From positions 558,001-622,000 of the forward strand of contig NZ_JBFRGU010000001.1 in the NCBI RefSeq assembly GCF_052115485.1: DNA of 64,000 bases. The letters are read 5' to 3'. Each line of letters opens with the position of its first letter. Within the stretch, counting starts at the first letter, position 1. This document shows positions 42,597 through 51,516 of this stretch, piece after piece. A program made the position numbers and the translations under genes. The notes below the pieces were generated by a model. The model searched no databases, was not told the origin of the DNA, and saw only the letters and a program-made list of their open reading frames with translations. The DNA is from Microvirga sp052115485 (GTDB lineage: Bacteria > Pseudomonadota > Alphaproteobacteria > Rhizobiales > Beijerinckiaceae).

Positions 42597-43709
42597 TTAC
42601 GCCTCGGCCTTCTTAACTTTCGCGTTCGCGGGCTCTCCCGGCAAGTCGCCAAGCGCGTGAACCAGGGCCTTCTTCATGACGCCGGGCAGTGCCTCTTCAT
42701 AGAGCTTCAGCCGGGGTGTCCAGCGCATGTCGTGCGGAGCGGGCGTTCCCTTCGGCACCTTGGCGAAAAGCACCGTTAACTCCAGCGGGAAATGAGTGAA
42801 GACGTGGCGCACCACGCCGGGCAAGCGCTGCCAGCGAGCCTCGATGGGTGCGTCGAGAACGGCGCGGGAGGGTTCGTAAGCCGGATCCCACTCGCTCGTC
42901 GGCGGCTCGGCCATGCTGCCGAGAAGGCCCTTCGGCGGGCGGGTGCGCAGAAGAATGGTGTCGTCGGCCCGCAGCACGACGAAAGCCGCGCCGCGCCGCA
43001 TCTGACCTTCGACCTTCTTTTCCTTGCGCGGATAGGTCTCCTGCAATCCCTGCTCACGTGCCTGACACGGCATCATCCAGGGGCAGAGCGCGCAAGCCGG
43101 GCGCTTCGGCGTGCAGATGGTGGCGCCGAGATCCATGAGAGCCTGCGCGAAATCGCCCGGGCGATCCGACGGTACGAGTTCCTCGGTAAGCGCCTTGATG
43201 GCAGGTTTTGCCTTCGGCAGAGGCTCATCGATGACGTGGACGCGCGAGAGCACACGCTCCACATTGCCGTCGACCGCCGCCGCAGGCTCGTTGAACGCAA
43301 TCGCCGCTACTGCCGCCGCCGTATAGGCCCCGATGCCGGGAAGGTTGAGCAATTCCGATTCGGTCGCGGGGAAGCACCCGCCGTAACGGGCAACGACCAC
43401 CTTGGCGCAGGCATGGAGATTGCGCGCGCGGGAATAATAGCCAAGGCCGGCCCAGGCCTGCATGACCGATTCTTCCTGCGCCTGCGCCAGGGCCTGAACG
43501 CTCGGAAATCGTTCGAGAAACTTGAGATAGAAAGGTTTGACCGCAACGACCGTCGTCTGCTGCAGCATGATCTCCGACAACCAGACGCGATAAGGGTCGG
43601 CCGTCTCGCCCGGCTTCGCGCGCCATGGCAAATCGCGCCGGTGACGATCGTACCAGTCGAGAAGATCCGATGCGCGAGGCTTGGTGACGCTCGAAGCAGG
43701 CGTTAACAT
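42597..43709 (-). CDS. mutY: A/G-specific adenine DNA glycosylase
   Basis: A 370-residue base-excision enzyme that removes adenine mispaired with 8-oxoguanine or guanine. The catalytic Glu46 lies in LSEIMLQQTTV, the helix-hairpin-helix is LNLPGIGAYTAAAVAAIAFN followed by VDGNVERV, and the iron-sulfur ligands CTPKRPACALCPWMMPC (C-X6-C-X2-C-X5-C) are complete. The C-terminal NUDIX-like domain (about 230-350) recognises 8-oxoG. I use ATG 43709 (MLTPASSVTKPRAS); the frame start at 43772 is upstream and overlaps the dciA gene. It is divergent from dciA. Confidence 0.95.
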   Translation of the reverse strand: MLTPASSVTKPRASDLLDWYDRHRRDLPWRAKPGETADPYRVWLSEIMLQQTTVVAVKPFYLKFLERFPSVQALAQAQEESVMQAWAGLGYYSRARNLHACAKVVVARYGGCFPATESELLNLPGIGAYTAAAVAAIAFNEPAAAVDGNVERVLSRVHVIDEPLPKAKPAIKALTEELVPSDRPGDFAQALMDLGATICTPKRPACALCPWMMPCQAREQGLQETYPRKEKKVEGQMRRGAAFVVLRADDTILLRTRPPKGLLGSMAEPPTSEWDPAYEPSRAVLDAPIEARWQRLPGVVRHVFTHFPLELTVLFAKVPKGTPAPHDMRWTPRLKLYEEALPGVMKKALVHALGDLPGEPANAKVKKAEA

Positions 43710-43777
43710 GAGATCTGCAATACCGATCCTGACGGAATATTCCAGCGCCGCTTTTGGCGCATTTTCAGACAAGGCCC

Positions 43778-44314
43778 ATGCGAAAGCCGAGCCCCCGGCG
43801 AAAGCCCTTCTCGAAACCGCTCGCGGATTTCATCGATGTGTGCCTCGGCCCGAGCCTTGCCGCGCAAGGCTTTGCCACGTCAGATATCATCGTGGCGTGG
43901 CCTGAAATCGTCGGCGAGCGGCTCGCCGAATTCACCCAGCCGCTCAAGATCGAATGGAAAAGAAAGGGCCCGAATGCCGATCCGGACGCGCGGCCGGAGC
44001 CCGCGGCCCTCATCATTCGTGTGGAAAGCGCGTTCGCCCTCGAGCTCCAGCACCTGAGCCCGGTCGTCGTCGAGCGCGTCAACGCCCATTACGGCTGGCG
44101 CTGCATCGGGAAGCTGGTCCTGAAGCAAGGGCCGGTGCGACGGGCAAAGCCACAGAAAACGCCAGTACCGGTGGTCCGCGAGGAAGACCGCCAACGGATC
44201 GGCAGTGCCGTCGAAGCCATCGAAGAGGACGGGTTGAAGGCAGCGCTTGCCCGGCTCGGCACCGCCATCATCGGAACCGCGAAAACCTCCGACCCACGAA
44301 AGCGTGAGAGGTGA
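43778..44314 (+). CDS. DUF721 protein, DciA-like
   Basis: A 178-residue DUF721 protein. The conserved opening is KPLADFIDVCLGPSLAAQGF, then DIIVAWPEIVGERLAEFTQP, and LIIRVESAFALELQHLSPVV, as in DciA/DUF721 proteins. DciA loads the replicative helicase in bacteria that lack DnaC/DnaI. Start ATG 43778 (MRKPSPRRKPFSKP) is preferred over 43754 (MAHFQTRP). The first gene of a run with dsbA and smc on the same strand, an arrangement common in Rhizobiales. Involvement in replication is inferred from family. Confidence 0.85.
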   Translation: MRKPSPRRKPFSKPLADFIDVCLGPSLAAQGFATSDIIVAWPEIVGERLAEFTQPLKIEWKRKGPNADPDARPEPAALIIRVESAFALELQHLSPVVVERVNAHYGWRCIGKLVLKQGPVRRAKPQKTPVPVVREEDRQRIGSAVEAIEEDGLKAALARLGTAIIGTAKTSDPRKRER

Positions 44315-44380
44315 GGCGCTTGCCTCCGGCCTCGTCCCGTTCTACCGCATGACGACAAGTTTCACGGAGCCTTTTCCAAG

Positions 44381-45019
44381 ATGATTACCCGGCGCCAAAC
44401 GCTTCAGCTTCTCGGGACCGTGGCCGTCACGGCCGCTCTTACCACCAGCTTTCCGGCTCTCGCCCAAAACGCGTCGGTGCAGGACCTCGCTGTCCCCGGC
44501 CCGCTCGGCGATGTGGCGCTCGGCCCCGCTGACGCCAAGGTGACGATCATCGAATATGCCTCGCTCACGTGCTCCCATTGTGCGGCCTTTCATGCCAACA
44601 CCTACCCCGAATTGAAGAAGCGTTACATCGATACGGGCAAGGTGCGCTTCATCCTGCGCGAATTCCCTCTCGATCCGTTGGCCACAGCCGGTTTCATGCT
44701 GGCCCGCTGCGATGGCGAGGGCAAATATTACCCGGTCACCGACATGCTGTTCGACCAGCAGAAAAACTGGGCTTTCACGGACAAGCCTCTCGATGCTCTG
44801 CGGCAATTGCTGCGGCAGGCCGGTTTTTCACAAGAGAAATTCGACTCTTGCTTGCGGGATCAGAAGCTTTATGACGCGGTGAATGCGGTGAAGAACCGGG
44901 GCATCGAAACCTTCAAGGTGGACTCGACCCCGACCTTCTTCATCAATGGTCAGCGTTACCCCGGAAGCATGTCGATCGATGAGCTTGAGAAGATTATCAA
45001 GCCTCTTTTGGGAGAGTAA
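44381..45019 (+). CDS. DsbA-family thiol:disulfide oxidoreductase, exported
   Basis: A 212-residue thioredoxin-fold protein. The active site CSHC (Cys64-Cys67) lies in ASLTCSHCAAFH and the cis-proline is in VDSTPTFFING. The N-terminus MITRRQTLQLLGTVAVTAAL has a twin-arginine-like start followed by a hydrophobic stretch and cleavage near ALA-QN, so it is periplasmic or Tat-exported. It probably oxidises or isomerises disulfides in exported proteins. It lies between dciA and smc, a conserved cluster in this group, with no known functional link. Confidence 0.92.
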   Translation: MITRRQTLQLLGTVAVTAALTTSFPALAQNASVQDLAVPGPLGDVALGPADAKVTIIEYASLTCSHCAAFHANTYPELKKRYIDTGKVRFILREFPLDPLATAGFMLARCDGEGKYYPVTDMLFDQQKNWAFTDKPLDALRQLLRQAGFSQEKFDSCLRDQKLYDAVNAVKNRGIETFKVDSTPTFFINGQRYPGSMSIDELEKIIKPLLGE

Positions 45020-45064
45020 ATCCCCGAGAACCACCCTTTTGAGGCGGAACGGTGAGGCGCGCCC

Positions 45065-48000
45065 ATGAAGCTGACGCGCCTCCGCATCGCGGGTTTCAAG
45101 ACCTTCGTCGAGCCGATGGAGTTCCTGATCGAGCCGGGTTTGACTGGCGTCGTCGGGCCGAATGGCTGCGGCAAGTCGAACCTCGTCGAGGCCCTGCGCT
45201 GGGTCATGGGCGAGAATTCCCACAAGAATATGCGCGCGACCGGAATGGATGACGTCATCTTCTCCGGCTCCGGCAATCGCCCTGCCCGCAACTCGGCGGA
45301 GGTGATGCTCACCATCGACAATGCGGAGCGCACCGCGCCTGCCGCTTTCAACGATACGGACGTTCTGGAAATCTCGCGCAAGATCGAGCGCGAGGAAGGT
45401 TCGACCTACCGAATTAACAGCAAGGAAGTGCGCGCCCGCGACGTGCAGATCCTGTTCGCTGACGCGGCGACTGGCGCCCGCTCGCCCGCTCTCGTCCGTC
45501 AGGGCCAGATCAGCGAAATCATTTCGGCCAAGCCCCAGGCCCGCCGCCGCATTCTGGAAGACGCAGCCGGCATTGCCGGCCTTCATGCCCGCCGCCACGA
45601 GGCGGAGCTTCGGCTGAAAGCCGCGGAAGACAATCTCGTGCGCGTGGAAGACGTGCTGCGCGAGCTCGAATCGCAGATCGAAAACCTCAAGCGTCAGGGC
45701 CGTCAGGCCTCGCGCTATAAGAACCTCTCGTCGGAAATTCGCCGTCTCGAGGCTCTTCAATACGCCATCGCCTTCGCCGATGCGCGGGAACAGGCCCAGC
45801 TCTCCGAGCAGCATGCCGGCGACAATCTGAAAGCCGTCGCGGACACGACCGAGGAACAGACCCGCACCGCGACAGCCCAAGCGGTGGCCGCCCACGCAAT
45901 TCCAGCCTTGCGCGAGGCGGAAGCCGTGGCCGCCGCCACGTTGCAACGGCTGACGCTTGCCCGCAACGAATTGGACAACGAGGAACGCCGGTCGAAGGAC
46001 CGCGTGACCGAACTCGAACGCCACATCGCCGATCTCAACCGCGACATCGCCCGCGAGGCTGCTCTTCACGGCGATGCGCAGGCCACCATCGCCCGCCTGC
46101 AGGCCGAAGAGGTCGAGCTCACCCAATCGACCGACGGAGCAGGCGAAGCTCGCGCCGAAAGCGAAGAACGTCTTCACAACGTGGAGGCTGAGCTCGCCGC
46201 GGCCGAGACTTCCCTCGCCGCCCTTCAGGAACAGGTGTCCGATCTCAACGCCCGCCGCGCCGCCCTTGAGCGCGCTGTCCGCGAAGAGATGGAGCGCGCA
46301 GGGCGTTTCGCCGCCGAAAAGGAACGCCTGGAACGCGATATCGCAGCGCTCGTGGCCGCCACGGACGATGAAGGCCCCTCAGCAGAATCCTTGCGCGAAG
46401 AAGTCGCCATCGCTGAGGAAATCGCTCAGGAAGCGGAAGAATCGGTCATTCATGCGCGTGAGACGCTCGCCGCCGCCCGTGAGACCGAGAACCGCCAGCG
46501 CCAGCCGCTGAACGAGGCCGAGCGCAATGCGCAGCGCCTTGAAACCGAAGCCCTGACCCTCGCCAAGCTTTTCGCCACCGAATCGAGCGAGATGTGGCCC
46601 CCGGCCCTCGACCAGCTCAGCGTTCAGAAGGGCTTCGAAGCGGCGCTCGGCGCGGCGCTCGGTGAAGATCTCGACGCCTCCACGAATCCCTCCGCCCCCT
46701 CCCACTGGGCCAATACCGGTTCGGGCGAGAACGATCCCGCTCTGCCGGGGGGCGTGCCCTCCCTCGCTGACGTGGCGAATGCGCCTGTCGCTCTGTTGCG
46801 CCGCCTGAAGCAGATCGGCGTCGTCGAACGAATCGACGGGCTGCGCCTGCGTGCCCAGTTGAAGCCCGGCCAGCGTCTCGTGTCCCGCGAGGGTGATCTT
46901 TGGCGTTGGGACGGTTTCACGACAGCCGCCGAAGCGCCTTCCGCCGCGGCCCGCCGGCTGGCCGAGAAGAACCGTCTGGGCGATCTCGAGCGGGATGCCG
47001 CCGAAGCGCGCGAGGCGGCCGAACATCTGCGCCTCCAAGCGGAAGAAGCTCTCGCCGCCGTCCGCACCGCCGCCTCTCATGAAATGCAGGCCATCGAGGC
47101 CGCCCGTCAGGCGCGTCAGGCGCTCGACGGCACCCGCCAGCGGCTTGCCACCGCCGAGCGTCGCGAAGCCGAACTCGGCCAGCGCCGTTCCGCCTTGCAG
47201 GAAGGTCTTGCGCGCCTCACCGCCAGCGAAAGCGAGGCGCAGGAGCGTGTTCGCGACGCGCAAGTCGCACTCGAGGATCTGGCCCCCGGCCCCGATCTCG
47301 AAAGCAAGCTCCTGGAAGAGCGCACCCGCGTCGCCGAACACCGCGCGGCTGCCTCCGAGGCCCGCGCGGCGCTGCAAGCCCTTGTCCACGAAGCCGACAT
47401 GCATCGCCGTCGGCGCGAGGCCATCGCTTCGGATATTCGCTCATGGAGCGAGCGCGCCGAGCGTGCTTCCCGCGCCTCCGTCGATCTCAGCGAACGCCAG
47501 GAGCGGGCCCAAGGCGAATACGAGGCTCTGCTCGAAGCACCCGACACCTACCTCATGCGCCGCCGTGCGCTGCTTTCCGAGATCGAATCGGCGGAAGCAA
47601 AACGCAAGGAAGCCTCAGACCGTCTCGCTGACGGTGAAACAGCTCTGGCTGAAGCCGACCGCGCCGCCCGCGCCGCCATGGAAGCCATGTCCGCCGCCCG
47701 AGAGGCGCGCGCGGGCTCGCAGGCGCGGCATGAGGCTGCCGTTCAGCGCCTCGCGGAGGTGACCCGCGCCATCGCCGAGAATCTGGAGACGACGCCAGCC
47801 GGGTTGATCGAACTCGCGGGGCTGAAAGAAGGCGCGGAGCTTCCGCCCCAGAATGAGATCGAGACGCGGCTGCACTCCCTCAAGGGCGACCGCGAGCGCC
47901 TCGGTGCGGTGAACTTGCGTGCCGACGAGGAACTGACCGAGCTGGAGGCCAAGCATTCGAACCTGGCGGCCGAGCGCGACGATCTGGTCGAGGCCATCAA

Positions 48001-48526
48001 GCGCTTGCGCGGTGCCATCGGCAGCCTCAACCGGGAAGGCCGCGAGCGCCTGCTGGCTGCCTTCGATGTCGTGAACGCTCATTTCCAGCGCCTGTTCACC
48101 ACCCTCTTCGGCGGTGGCACTGCGGAACTGACACTGGTTGATTCGGACGATCCGCTCGAAGCCGGCCTCGAAATCCTCGCCCGTCCGCCGGGCAAGAAGC
48201 CGCAGAGCATGACGCTTCTCTCGGGCGGCGAGCAGGCTCTGACGGCAACCGCCTTGATCTTCGCGGTGTTCCTCACGAACCCCTCGCCGATCTGCGTGCT
48301 GGACGAGGTGGACGCACCGCTCGATGACGCGAATGTGGAGCGTTATTGCGACCTTCTCGACGACATGTCGAAGCAAACCGAGACCCGCTTCGTCGTCATC
48401 ACCCACAACCCCATCACCATGGCTCGCATGAGTCGCCTGTTCGGCGTCACCATGGCGGAACGGGGCGTGTCGCAACTCGTCTCGGTGGACCTTCAGAGCG
48501 CCGAGCGCATTCTTGAAGTGGCTTAA
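45065..48526 (+). CDS. smc: Chromosome segregation protein SMC
   Basis: A 1153-residue SMC ATPase that compacts and resolves replicated chromosomes with ScpA/ScpB. The N-terminal Walker A is VVGPNGCGKSNLVEALRW (residues 29-46), and the C-terminal signature LSGGEQ (near 1051) and Walker B ICVLDEVDAPLDD (near 1078) complete the ATPase head. Two long coiled coils (about 170-500 and 620-1000) flank a compact, Gly/Pro-rich hinge (about 520-610, including LPGGVPSLADVAN). The length and composition are typical of alphaproteobacterial SMC. Its start ATG 45065 follows AACGGTGAGGCG. ScpA/B are not in the window. Confidence 0.97.
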   Translation: MKLTRLRIAGFKTFVEPMEFLIEPGLTGVVGPNGCGKSNLVEALRWVMGENSHKNMRATGMDDVIFSGSGNRPARNSAEVMLTIDNAERTAPAAFNDTDVLEISRKIEREEGSTYRINSKEVRARDVQILFADAATGARSPALVRQGQISEIISAKPQARRRILEDAAGIAGLHARRHEAELRLKAAEDNLVRVEDVLRELESQIENLKRQGRQASRYKNLSSEIRRLEALQYAIAFADAREQAQLSEQHAGDNLKAVADTTEEQTRTATAQAVAAHAIPALREAEAVAAATLQRLTLARNELDNEERRSKDRVTELERHIADLNRDIAREAALHGDAQATIARLQAEEVELTQSTDGAGEARAESEERLHNVEAELAAAETSLAALQEQVSDLNARRAALERAVREEMERAGRFAAEKERLERDIAALVAATDDEGPSAESLREEVAIAEEIAQEAEESVIHARETLAAARETENRQRQPLNEAERNAQRLETEALTLAKLFATESSEMWPPALDQLSVQKGFEAALGAALGEDLDASTNPSAPSHWANTGSGENDPALPGGVPSLADVANAPVALLRRLKQIGVVERIDGLRLRAQLKPGQRLVSREGDLWRWDGFTTAAEAPSAAARRLAEKNRLGDLERDAAEAREAAEHLRLQAEEALAAVRTAASHEMQAIEAARQARQALDGTRQRLATAERREAELGQRRSALQEGLARLTASESEAQERVRDAQVALEDLAPGPDLESKLLEERTRVAEHRAAASEARAALQALVHEADMHRRRREAIASDIRSWSERAERASRASVDLSERQERAQGEYEALLEAPDTYLMRRRALLSEIESAEAKRKEASDRLADGETALAEADRAARAAMEAMSAAREARAGSQARHEAAVQRLAEVTRAIAENLETTPAGLIELAGLKEGAELPPQNEIETRLHSLKGDRERLGAVNLRADEELTELEAKHSNLAAERDDLVEAIKRLRGAIGSLNREGRERLLAAFDVVNAHFQRLFTTLFGGGTAELTLVDSDDPLEAGLEILARPPGKKPQSMTLLSGGEQALTATALIFAVFLTNPSPICVLDEVDAPLDDANVERYCDLLDDMSKQTETRFVVITHNPITMARMSRLFGVTMAERGVSQLVSVDLQSAERILEVA

Positions 48527-48642
48527 GGCTTTCAGCGCCGCCACAGTTCAGCCTTAAAAAGGTGGGCGCCGCCGTCAGGAAGCTGTGCCCATTTCGCAAT
48601 TATTCCTTTTATTTCAAAGACTTAATACTTACTTGCCGGTCC

Positions 48643-48671
48643 TTGACAGGGGGGACCCTCCCCCATATGTT
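48643..48671 (+). promoter_or_regulatory. Candidate sigma70-type promoter of the atp (F0) operon
   Basis: TTGACA (48643-48648) and TATGTT (48666-48671) are separated by exactly 17 bp. The spacer GGGGGGACCCTCCCCCA is itself a GC palindrome. It lies 65 bp before the atpI start. Confidence 0.65.
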
Positions 48672-48735
48672 GCGCGCGGCTTCAGGGGCCGGGCTTGAAG
48701 ACCTTTTCCCGCGCCGCTTTGAGAAGGAAAACGCC

Positions 48736-49110
48736 ATGGCGGACCCGACCAAGCGGAACGATGAAAACGGTCATAAGCCGACCAGCTCCGATGATGCCGA
48801 TCTTTCAGCGAGACTGAAGTCGCTCGATGCGCGGATCGAAAAAGTGTCCGCGCAACACGCAGAGGCTAAGGAATCGCAGACCCGTCCAGCTTCGGACACG
48901 AGCGCAGTGGGGCAGGCCTTCAGGCTTTCCGCAGAGTTCGTTTCCGGGGTCATCGCGGGGGGAATCATCGGTTTTATCGTCGACCGGCTGTTTGCAACGT
49001 CCCCTTGGGGGCTCGTTATCTGCGTCATCCTCGGTTTTTGTGCCGGGATGTTCAATTTGCTCAGGGCCGCAGGGTTGATGAAACCCTCGCGACACGATCA
49101 AAAGCGATAA
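48736..49110 (+). CDS. atpI: ATP synthase F0 assembly protein I
   Basis: A 124-residue AtpI, a membrane chaperone that helps assemble the c-ring of the F1F0 ATP synthase. The N-terminal 50 residues are hydrophilic (MADPTKRNDENGHKPTSSDD), and two membrane helices follow, LSAEFVSGVIAGGIIGFIVD and WGLVICVILGFCAGMFNLLR. I use ATG 48736, 6 bp after AGAAGGAAAACG; the frame opens further upstream but is not conserved. It is the first gene of atpI-B-E-F'-F. The F1 genes are elsewhere, as usual in Alphaproteobacteria. Confidence 0.92.
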   Translation: MADPTKRNDENGHKPTSSDDADLSARLKSLDARIEKVSAQHAEAKESQTRPASDTSAVGQAFRLSAEFVSGVIAGGIIGFIVDRLFATSPWGLVICVILGFCAGMFNLLRAAGLMKPSRHDQKR

Positions 49111-49165
49111 CGTGCTCCGACAAAAGAGCCGAGTGGCGGCAGACAAACACCGAAAGTGACGGATC

Positions 49166-49894
49166 ATGGCGAGCCCGATCGAGCAATTTCAGATCAAGCC
49201 CATCATTCCCGCCATCAATTTCACCAATTCCTCGCTGTTCATGATCGGCGCTGCGGCGGTGATCGTCGGCGGCCTGATGATCGCGACACGCAAGCGCGCT
49301 GTCGTTCCCGGTCGTGGTCAGTCGATCGCGGAAATTCTGCATGATTTCGTGGCCGGCACCCTTAAGGATGCCGCGGGCCAGGAAGCCATGAAGTTCTTCC
49401 CGCTCGTCTTCTCCCTCTTCATGTTCGTTCTGACGGCGAATCTGCTCGGCATGATTCCGGGCTTCTTCACGGTCACGAGCCACGTCATCGTCACCTTCGC
49501 GCTTGCCATGCTCGTCATCGGCACGGTGGTGGTTTACGGTTTCGTCAAGCACGGCACTCATTTCCTCGGTCTCTTCGTGCCGTCGGGCGTGCCGGTCTGG
49601 CTTCTGCCCTTCATTGTCGTGATCGAAATCATCTCCTTCCTGTCGCGTCCGATTTCGCTGAGCTTGCGTCTTTTCGCCAACATGCTCGCGGGTCACATCG
49701 CGCTGAAGGTTTTCGCGGGCTTCGTCGTCGCGCTTCTCGGCGCGGGCGGTGCTATCTCGATCCTCGCTCCGCTTCCGCTCCTCATGGCGGTCGCTCTCAT
49801 GGCGCTCGAGTTCCTCGTCGCCGCATTGCAGGCCTACGTCTTCACGGTGTTGACCTGCATTTACCTGAACGACGCGCTGCACCCGGGTCACTAG
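49166..49894 (+). CDS. atpB: ATP synthase F0 subunit a
   Basis: The 242-residue a subunit forms the proton half-channels next to the c-ring. The essential arginine is Arg168 in ISLSLRLFANMLAGHIALK, and VPVWLLPFIVVIEIISFLSR precedes it. Five to six membrane helices are visible. The start MASPIEQFQIKPIIPAI is typical of the group. It lies 55 bp after atpI and 56 bp before atpE, within the F0 operon. Confidence 0.97.
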   Translation: MASPIEQFQIKPIIPAINFTNSSLFMIGAAAVIVGGLMIATRKRAVVPGRGQSIAEILHDFVAGTLKDAAGQEAMKFFPLVFSLFMFVLTANLLGMIPGFFTVTSHVIVTFALAMLVIGTVVVYGFVKHGTHFLGLFVPSGVPVWLLPFIVVIEIISFLSRPISLSLRLFANMLAGHIALKVFAGFVVALLGAGGAISILAPLPLLMAVALMALEFLVAALQAYVFTVLTCIYLNDALHPGH

Positions 49895-49950
49895 GTCAGC
49901 GCTGAGTTAACCCCTCCCCTCCCGGTCAACACCCCCTCAAGGAGATCACG

Positions 49951-50175
49951 ATGGATCCGATTGCTTTCAAATACCTCGGCGCAGGCCTCGCCTGTATCGG
50001 CATGGGCCTCGCCGCCATGGGCGTCGGCAACATTTTCGGTAACTTCCTCTCTGGCGCCCTGCGCAACCCGTCGGCTGCCGACGGCCAGTTCGCTCGCGCG
50101 TTCATCGGTGCGGCACTTGCAGAAGGTCTCGGCATCTTCTGTCTCGTCGTCGCCCTCGTCCTGCTGTTCACCTGA
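49951..50175 (+). CDS. atpE: ATP synthase F0 subunit c
   Basis: A 74-residue hairpin proteolipid that makes the rotor ring. Two helices flank the polar loop GALRNPSAAD, and the ion-binding carboxylate is Glu58 in IGAALAEGLGIFCL, so it is a proton-type ring with Glu as in other alphaproteobacteria. ATG 49951 follows AAGGAGATCACG, a strong ribosome-binding site suited to the high copy number of subunit c. The 234-bp gap to atpF' is longer than elsewhere in the operon and may hold a processing or translational signal. Confidence 0.97.
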   Translation: MDPIAFKYLGAGLACIGMGLAAMGVGNIFGNFLSGALRNPSAADGQFARAFIGAALAEGLGIFCLVVALVLLFT

Positions 50176-50409
50176 TTTAAAAAACGGTGATCGGGAGGGT
50201 GGAGCGCCGCTGAAGACCCTCGGCGCTTCGCTTCGACTAAGGTGACGGCGGAAACCCCGCCGTCATTCAACGTTTGTGAACACGCTCCGGCCCTTGCGTC
50301 CGGTTTACCGAAAGGATCGTGTTCGCAGCAGAACGGAACCGGGACGCGGTGACGACAGTCAGCGCAGGTCCGCTCCAAGAAATCATCCATCCGTTACAGG
50401 ATCGGCTCC

Positions 50410-50955
50410 ATGGCTCAGGCTCAGACCACCCACGCTTCAACGGAAGCGCATGGCGGCGCTCACGATGTCGGTTTTCCGCCCTTCGAGACGGAAACGTTCG
50501 CCGGTCAGCTCATCTGGCTCGCGATCACCTTCGTGCTGCTTTACACCCTGCTCTCGAAGCTGGTTCTGCCGCGCCTCGGCGGCATTCTCGAACATCGCCG
50601 CGAGACGATCGCGAACGACCTCGACGAGGCCGCTGCGATGAAGTCGCGCGCCGAAGAGGCCGGCGCTTCCTACGAGAAGGCTCTGGCCGAAGCCCGTGGT
50701 CGCGCCCAGGCGCTGGCGCAGGAAACGCGCTCCAAGCTTTCCGCCGAGACCGACGCCAAGCGCAAGGCGCTTGAAGCCGATCTCGCCAAGCGTCTCGCTG
50801 AGGCCGAGACGACCATCACCGCCAAGAAGACGCAGGCCATGTCGAATGTTCGTGGTATCGCCGCCGACACGGCTTCCTCCATCGTGGAGAAGCTGACCGG
50901 CAAGGCTCCCGCGAAGGCCGCAATCGAGGCCGCCCTCGATCAAGTGAAGGCGTAA
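50410..50955 (+). CDS. atpF2: ATP synthase F0 subunit b'
   Basis: The 181-residue b' subunit, one of two different b-type stators found in alphaproteobacteria. One N-terminal helix (FAGQLIWLAITFVLLYTLLS, about residues 29-48) anchors it and a long Ala/Glu/Lys-rich coiled coil follows, which connects F0 to F1. It has a longer, His/Ala-rich N-terminus than b. It is followed 10 bp later by atpF, with AAGGAGA before the next ATG. Confidence 0.94.
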   Translation: MAQAQTTHASTEAHGGAHDVGFPPFETETFAGQLIWLAITFVLLYTLLSKLVLPRLGGILEHRRETIANDLDEAAAMKSRAEEAGASYEKALAEARGRAQALAQETRSKLSAETDAKRKALEADLAKRLAEAETTITAKKTQAMSNVRGIAADTASSIVEKLTGKAPAKAAIEAALDQVKA

Positions 50956-50965
50956 GGAGATTTCC

Positions 50966-51451
50966 ATGCTGGCCAACACAACCTTCTGGGTCGCCGTCGC
51001 CTTCGTCATCTTCTGGGGCATTCTGTTTTATTACGGCGTGCCGGGTAAGGTTCTGGGCATGCTCGACAGCCGCGGCAAGCGCATCGCCGACGAGCTGGCC
51101 GAGGCCAAGCGTCTGCGCCAGGACGCCGAGAAGCTCCTCAAGGAATTCGAAGAGAAGCGCGTCGCCGCCGAGCGCGAAGCCGCCGAGATCGTTTCCGTCG
51201 CCAAGGAAGAGGCGCAGCGCCTCGCCCGCGAGACGGAAGAGAAGCTCACCGATTTCGTGAAGCGCCGCACCGCCACCGCCGAGACAAAGATTGCCCAGGC
51301 CGAAGCACAGGCCTCCGCTGAAGTCCGCGCCGCCGCTGTGGATGCTGCCGTGAAAGCTTCCGAGACGGTTCTGCGCAGCGAACTCACCGGCCCCGCCGCC
51401 GCTTCGTTCGTGACCGACAGCCTCGGCCAGGTTCGCGCCAAGCTTCAGTGA
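50966..51451 (+). CDS. atpF: ATP synthase F0 subunit b
   Basis: The 161-residue b subunit. A single helix, FWVAVAFVIFWGILFYYGVP (residues 6-25), anchors it, and the rest is a charged coiled coil that joins the peripheral stalk. It forms a heterodimer with b' encoded directly upstream. It starts MLANTTFWVAVAFV with AAGGAGATTTCC before the ATG. It is the last gene of the operon, and a terminator follows. Confidence 0.95.
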   Translation: MLANTTFWVAVAFVIFWGILFYYGVPGKVLGMLDSRGKRIADELAEAKRLRQDAEKLLKEFEEKRVAAEREAAEIVSVAKEEAQRLARETEEKLTDFVKRRTATAETKIAQAEAQASAEVRAAAVDAAVKASETVLRSELTGPAAASFVTDSLGQVRAKLQ

Positions 51452-51478
51452 GCTTTGCGCTCATCGATCAAGATTGAC

Positions 51479-51504
51479 ACGGTCGCCCTTGGGCGGCCGT
51501 TTTC
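51479..51504 (+). terminator. Rho-independent terminator of the atp operon
   Basis: ACGGTCGCCC-TT-GGGCGGCCGT followed by TTTC, 27 bp after the atpF stop. Confidence 0.8.
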
Positions 51505-51516
51505 ATGTGAGGAACG

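Noticed and set aside
46379..48544. Long minus-strand frames opposite smc
   Set aside because: They are antisense to the coiled-coil part of smc, and no motif was found.
48562..48735. Upstream extension of atpI
   Set aside because: The frame is open but covers the promoter elements TTGACA and TATGTT, and the conserved protein starts at 48736.
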